From NCBI GenBank assembly GCA_016211245.1, contig JACQSQ010000085.1, positions 1-6,786 on the forward strand: a DNA stretch of 6,786 bases. Reading direction: 5' to 3'. This document shows, piece by piece, positions 5,854 to 6,786 of the stretch (within the stretch, counting starts at the first letter, position 1; every line of letters begins with the position of its first letter). Position numbers and translations under genes: made by a program. The notes beneath the pieces were generated by a model that did not search any database, was not told where the DNA came from, and was given only the letters and a program-made list of their open reading frames with translations. This stretch comes from Candidatus Woesearchaeota archaeon. Its GTDB lineage: Archaea; Nanobdellota; Nanobdellia; Woesearchaeales; GW2011-AR4.

Positions 5854-6510
5854 ATGACAATCTCCCCTAAAGATTTGGAAGGCTTACTGGCAGAAATGCC
5901 AAAAGTTGACACATTGCAACCTTTAACAGACGAAACTTTAGCTCAAGCTATAAGAACCGCTGCAGAAAGGTATAATAAAAGAGCGGATATTGTTTTAAGA
6001 AATTTTTACTTAGATATTGCCTCCACCAGTGAGACTATTGTAAATGCACATCAAATAGGCACTTTAATTAATGGACAATTTTCAGATGATCCAAGTACAC
6101 ATGATTATAGCAGCGTATGGAAAGAGGTTGATGGGGTTTTCAATACGAAATTCAGCGGAGCAAGTTCTGTGGCTATTGCTGCTCATCATGGTTCTGTATA
6201 TTTATTCTTAAAACGCGAGAAAGATAAAGGAAGACTAGTTTGTTATGGTTTGTCTCACAGAGAACACAGAGGGCCAAATCCCCATTATTTTGAAGTTAAA
6301 GGAGATTATGAAAAATTAGAACAAGCTTTTGAGTTAATAATAACTGATCCAAGTAAACTAAAAGATTTCATTGGAAATGTACTCAAATGGCAAAATATCC
6401 CTGTAGCAGAATTCATTCAAAATGGAAGGGGCCAGCCAAATTTAGTCGAAGATATGAAAAGACTGATTACTTACAGTCAAGATAGGGATTATAGGGAAAT
6501 TCTGGTTTAA
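5854..6510 (+). CDS. Unrecognised 218-residue soluble protein
   Basis: I do not recognise this protein. It has no signal peptide and no membrane segment. The N-terminal third is helical (DETLAQAIRTAAERY, 26-40), followed by a probable alpha/beta core: SSVAIAAHHGSVYLFLKRE (104-122), then a His/Pro-rich loop SHREHRGPNPHYF (134-146), and a helical C-terminal region. The histidines (His111, His112, His135, His138, His144) are noticeable as possible metal or catalytic ligands, but this is speculation. The ATG is supported by the TATA box 31 nt upstream. It is AT-rich like the 3' part of elp3. It sits between elp3 and a relic resembling an elp3 3' end, in the same reading frame as that relic, so it may have entered the locus by recombination. 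A lineage-specific hypothetical protein is the safest label. Confidence 0.75.
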   Translation: MTISPKDLEGLLAEMPKVDTLQPLTDETLAQAIRTAAERYNKRADIVLRNFYLDIASTSETIVNAHQIGTLINGQFSDDPSTHDYSSVWKEVDGVFNTKFSGASSVAIAAHHGSVYLFLKREKDKGRLVCYGLSHREHRGPNPHYFEVKGDYEKLEQAFELIITDPSKLKDFIGNVLKWQNIPVAEFIQNGRGQPNLVEDMKRLITYSQDRDYREILV

Positions 6511-6585
6511 GAAATTGAATTCTTCTAGTATTTCAGGAAATTTGGTTATGAATTGGAAGGGGTTTATATGACAAAGAATTTGTGA
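6511..6585 (+). pseudogene. Relic of an Elp3-like (GNAT) C-terminus
   Basis: Codons 6529-6582 read YFRKFGYELEGVYMTKNL and end at TGA 6583-6585. This has the form of the Elp3/GNAT C-terminus and aligns without gaps to the end of the intact Elp3 in this window, YFVKLGYFHDGPYMSK, with 9 identities in 16. Just upstream, GAA ATT GAA (6511-6519) could be a decayed GGA ATT GGA, the Gly-x-Gly that precedes this segment in Elp3. A TAG at 6526-6528 and the orphan gene's TAA at 6508-6510 interrupt the frame, and there is no start codon, so the piece cannot make an enzyme. It is probably the remains of an older elp3 3' end or of another GNAT gene. The match is short, though its position next to elp3 makes chance unlikely. 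Confidence 0.55.
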
Positions 6586-6611
6586 TTAGCTAAATTTAAA
6601 TCTTATTAGAA

Positions 6612-6776
6612 TTATCTAAAGCACTTCTCCCCCTTTATCTTCAAGTACTGCTGCGGCGTCATCTTGGAATTCTTTGCGTTCTGCATCAATGAATTTATCA
6701 AAACATTCTGCTGCCTGCTCCATTCCTTATCGGAGTGTGTTCGGACATAGTTCGCCCAGTATTCGACAAAATTCAT
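6612..6776 (-). CDS. Small protein of 54 residues at the window edge (unrecognised)
   Basis: The minus strand has an open frame from ATG (6776-6774) to TAA (6614-6612). The product is hydrophilic and helical with a coherent composition: MNFVEYWANYVRTHSDKEW, then QQNVLINSLMQNA and TPQQYLKIKGEK. GGAAG lies five bases upstream of the ATG and could be a ribosome binding site. However, the frame is also open to the window end, so this may be the C-terminal part of a longer protein. GC is higher than in the flanking spacer, which is typical of coding DNA here. It is convergent with the plus-strand genes, its stop lying 26 nt from the stop of the Elp3-like relic. I cannot assign a family; the two Trp and the regular helical pattern make it look like real protein. 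Confidence 0.55.
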   Translation of the reverse strand: MNFVEYWANYVRTHSDKEWSRQQNVLINSLMQNAKNSKMTPQQYLKIKGEKCFR

Positions 6777-6786
6777 CCTTTCTTCC

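Noticed and set aside
6508..6528. Readthrough of TAA 6508 and TAG 6526 joining the orphan protein to the Elp3-like tail
   Set aside because: The frame is continuous, but two different stop codons would have to be recoded, with no supporting signal. A decayed remnant is simpler.

Overview
This window looks like a chromosomal segment from an archaeon, probably one of the small-genome (DPANN-type, Woesearchaeota/Pacearchaeota-like) lineages. The archaeal call rests on three observations. There are near-consensus BRE/TATA promoters with the TATA box 28-31 nt upstream of the start codon, as expected for leaderless mRNAs. Elp3 is a single radical-SAM/GNAT protein with no visible Elongator partner. 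A HEPN/minimal-nucleotidyltransferase pair of archaeal style is present. The lineage is inference only, because there is no rRNA or other marker gene.

Layout, left to right. (1) 1-81: last 26 codons of a gene ending in a membrane helix with a basic tail. (2) 82-258: AT-rich spacer ending in a strong promoter. (3) 259-1111: two overlapping genes, a HEPN protein with an RX4H motif and a nucleotidyltransferase with a GSX9DXD motif plus a C-terminal extension. (4) 1133-3751: a complete 872-aa P2-type (Ca2+-ATPase-like) cation pump whose TATA box overlaps the stop codon of the nucleotidyltransferase. (5) 3802-5808: Elp3, the tRNA wobble-uridine modification enzyme, about 110-120 residues longer than usual because of a low-GC insertion in the radical-SAM region. 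The promoter geometry argues for the ATG at 3802 rather than the upstream TTG at 3763. (6) 5854-6510: an unrecognised 218-aa soluble protein with its own promoter. (7) 6511-6585: a broken piece of coding sequence that reads like a second Elp3 C-terminus. (8) 6612-6776, minus strand: a small 54-codon reading frame at the window edge, convergent with everything else.

The plus-strand genes appear to be mostly individually transcribed; only HEPN and nucleotidyltransferase look like an operon. No common pathway links the ATPase, Elp3 and the orphan gene. The two points most worth following are the HEPN/nucleotidyltransferase module, which lacks the usual target tyrosine and carries an extra C-terminal domain, and the structure of the elp3 region. 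There a GC-rich 5' part, AT-rich insertion and 3' part, an orphan gene and a relic Elp3 tail together suggest recombination that left the old gene end behind.
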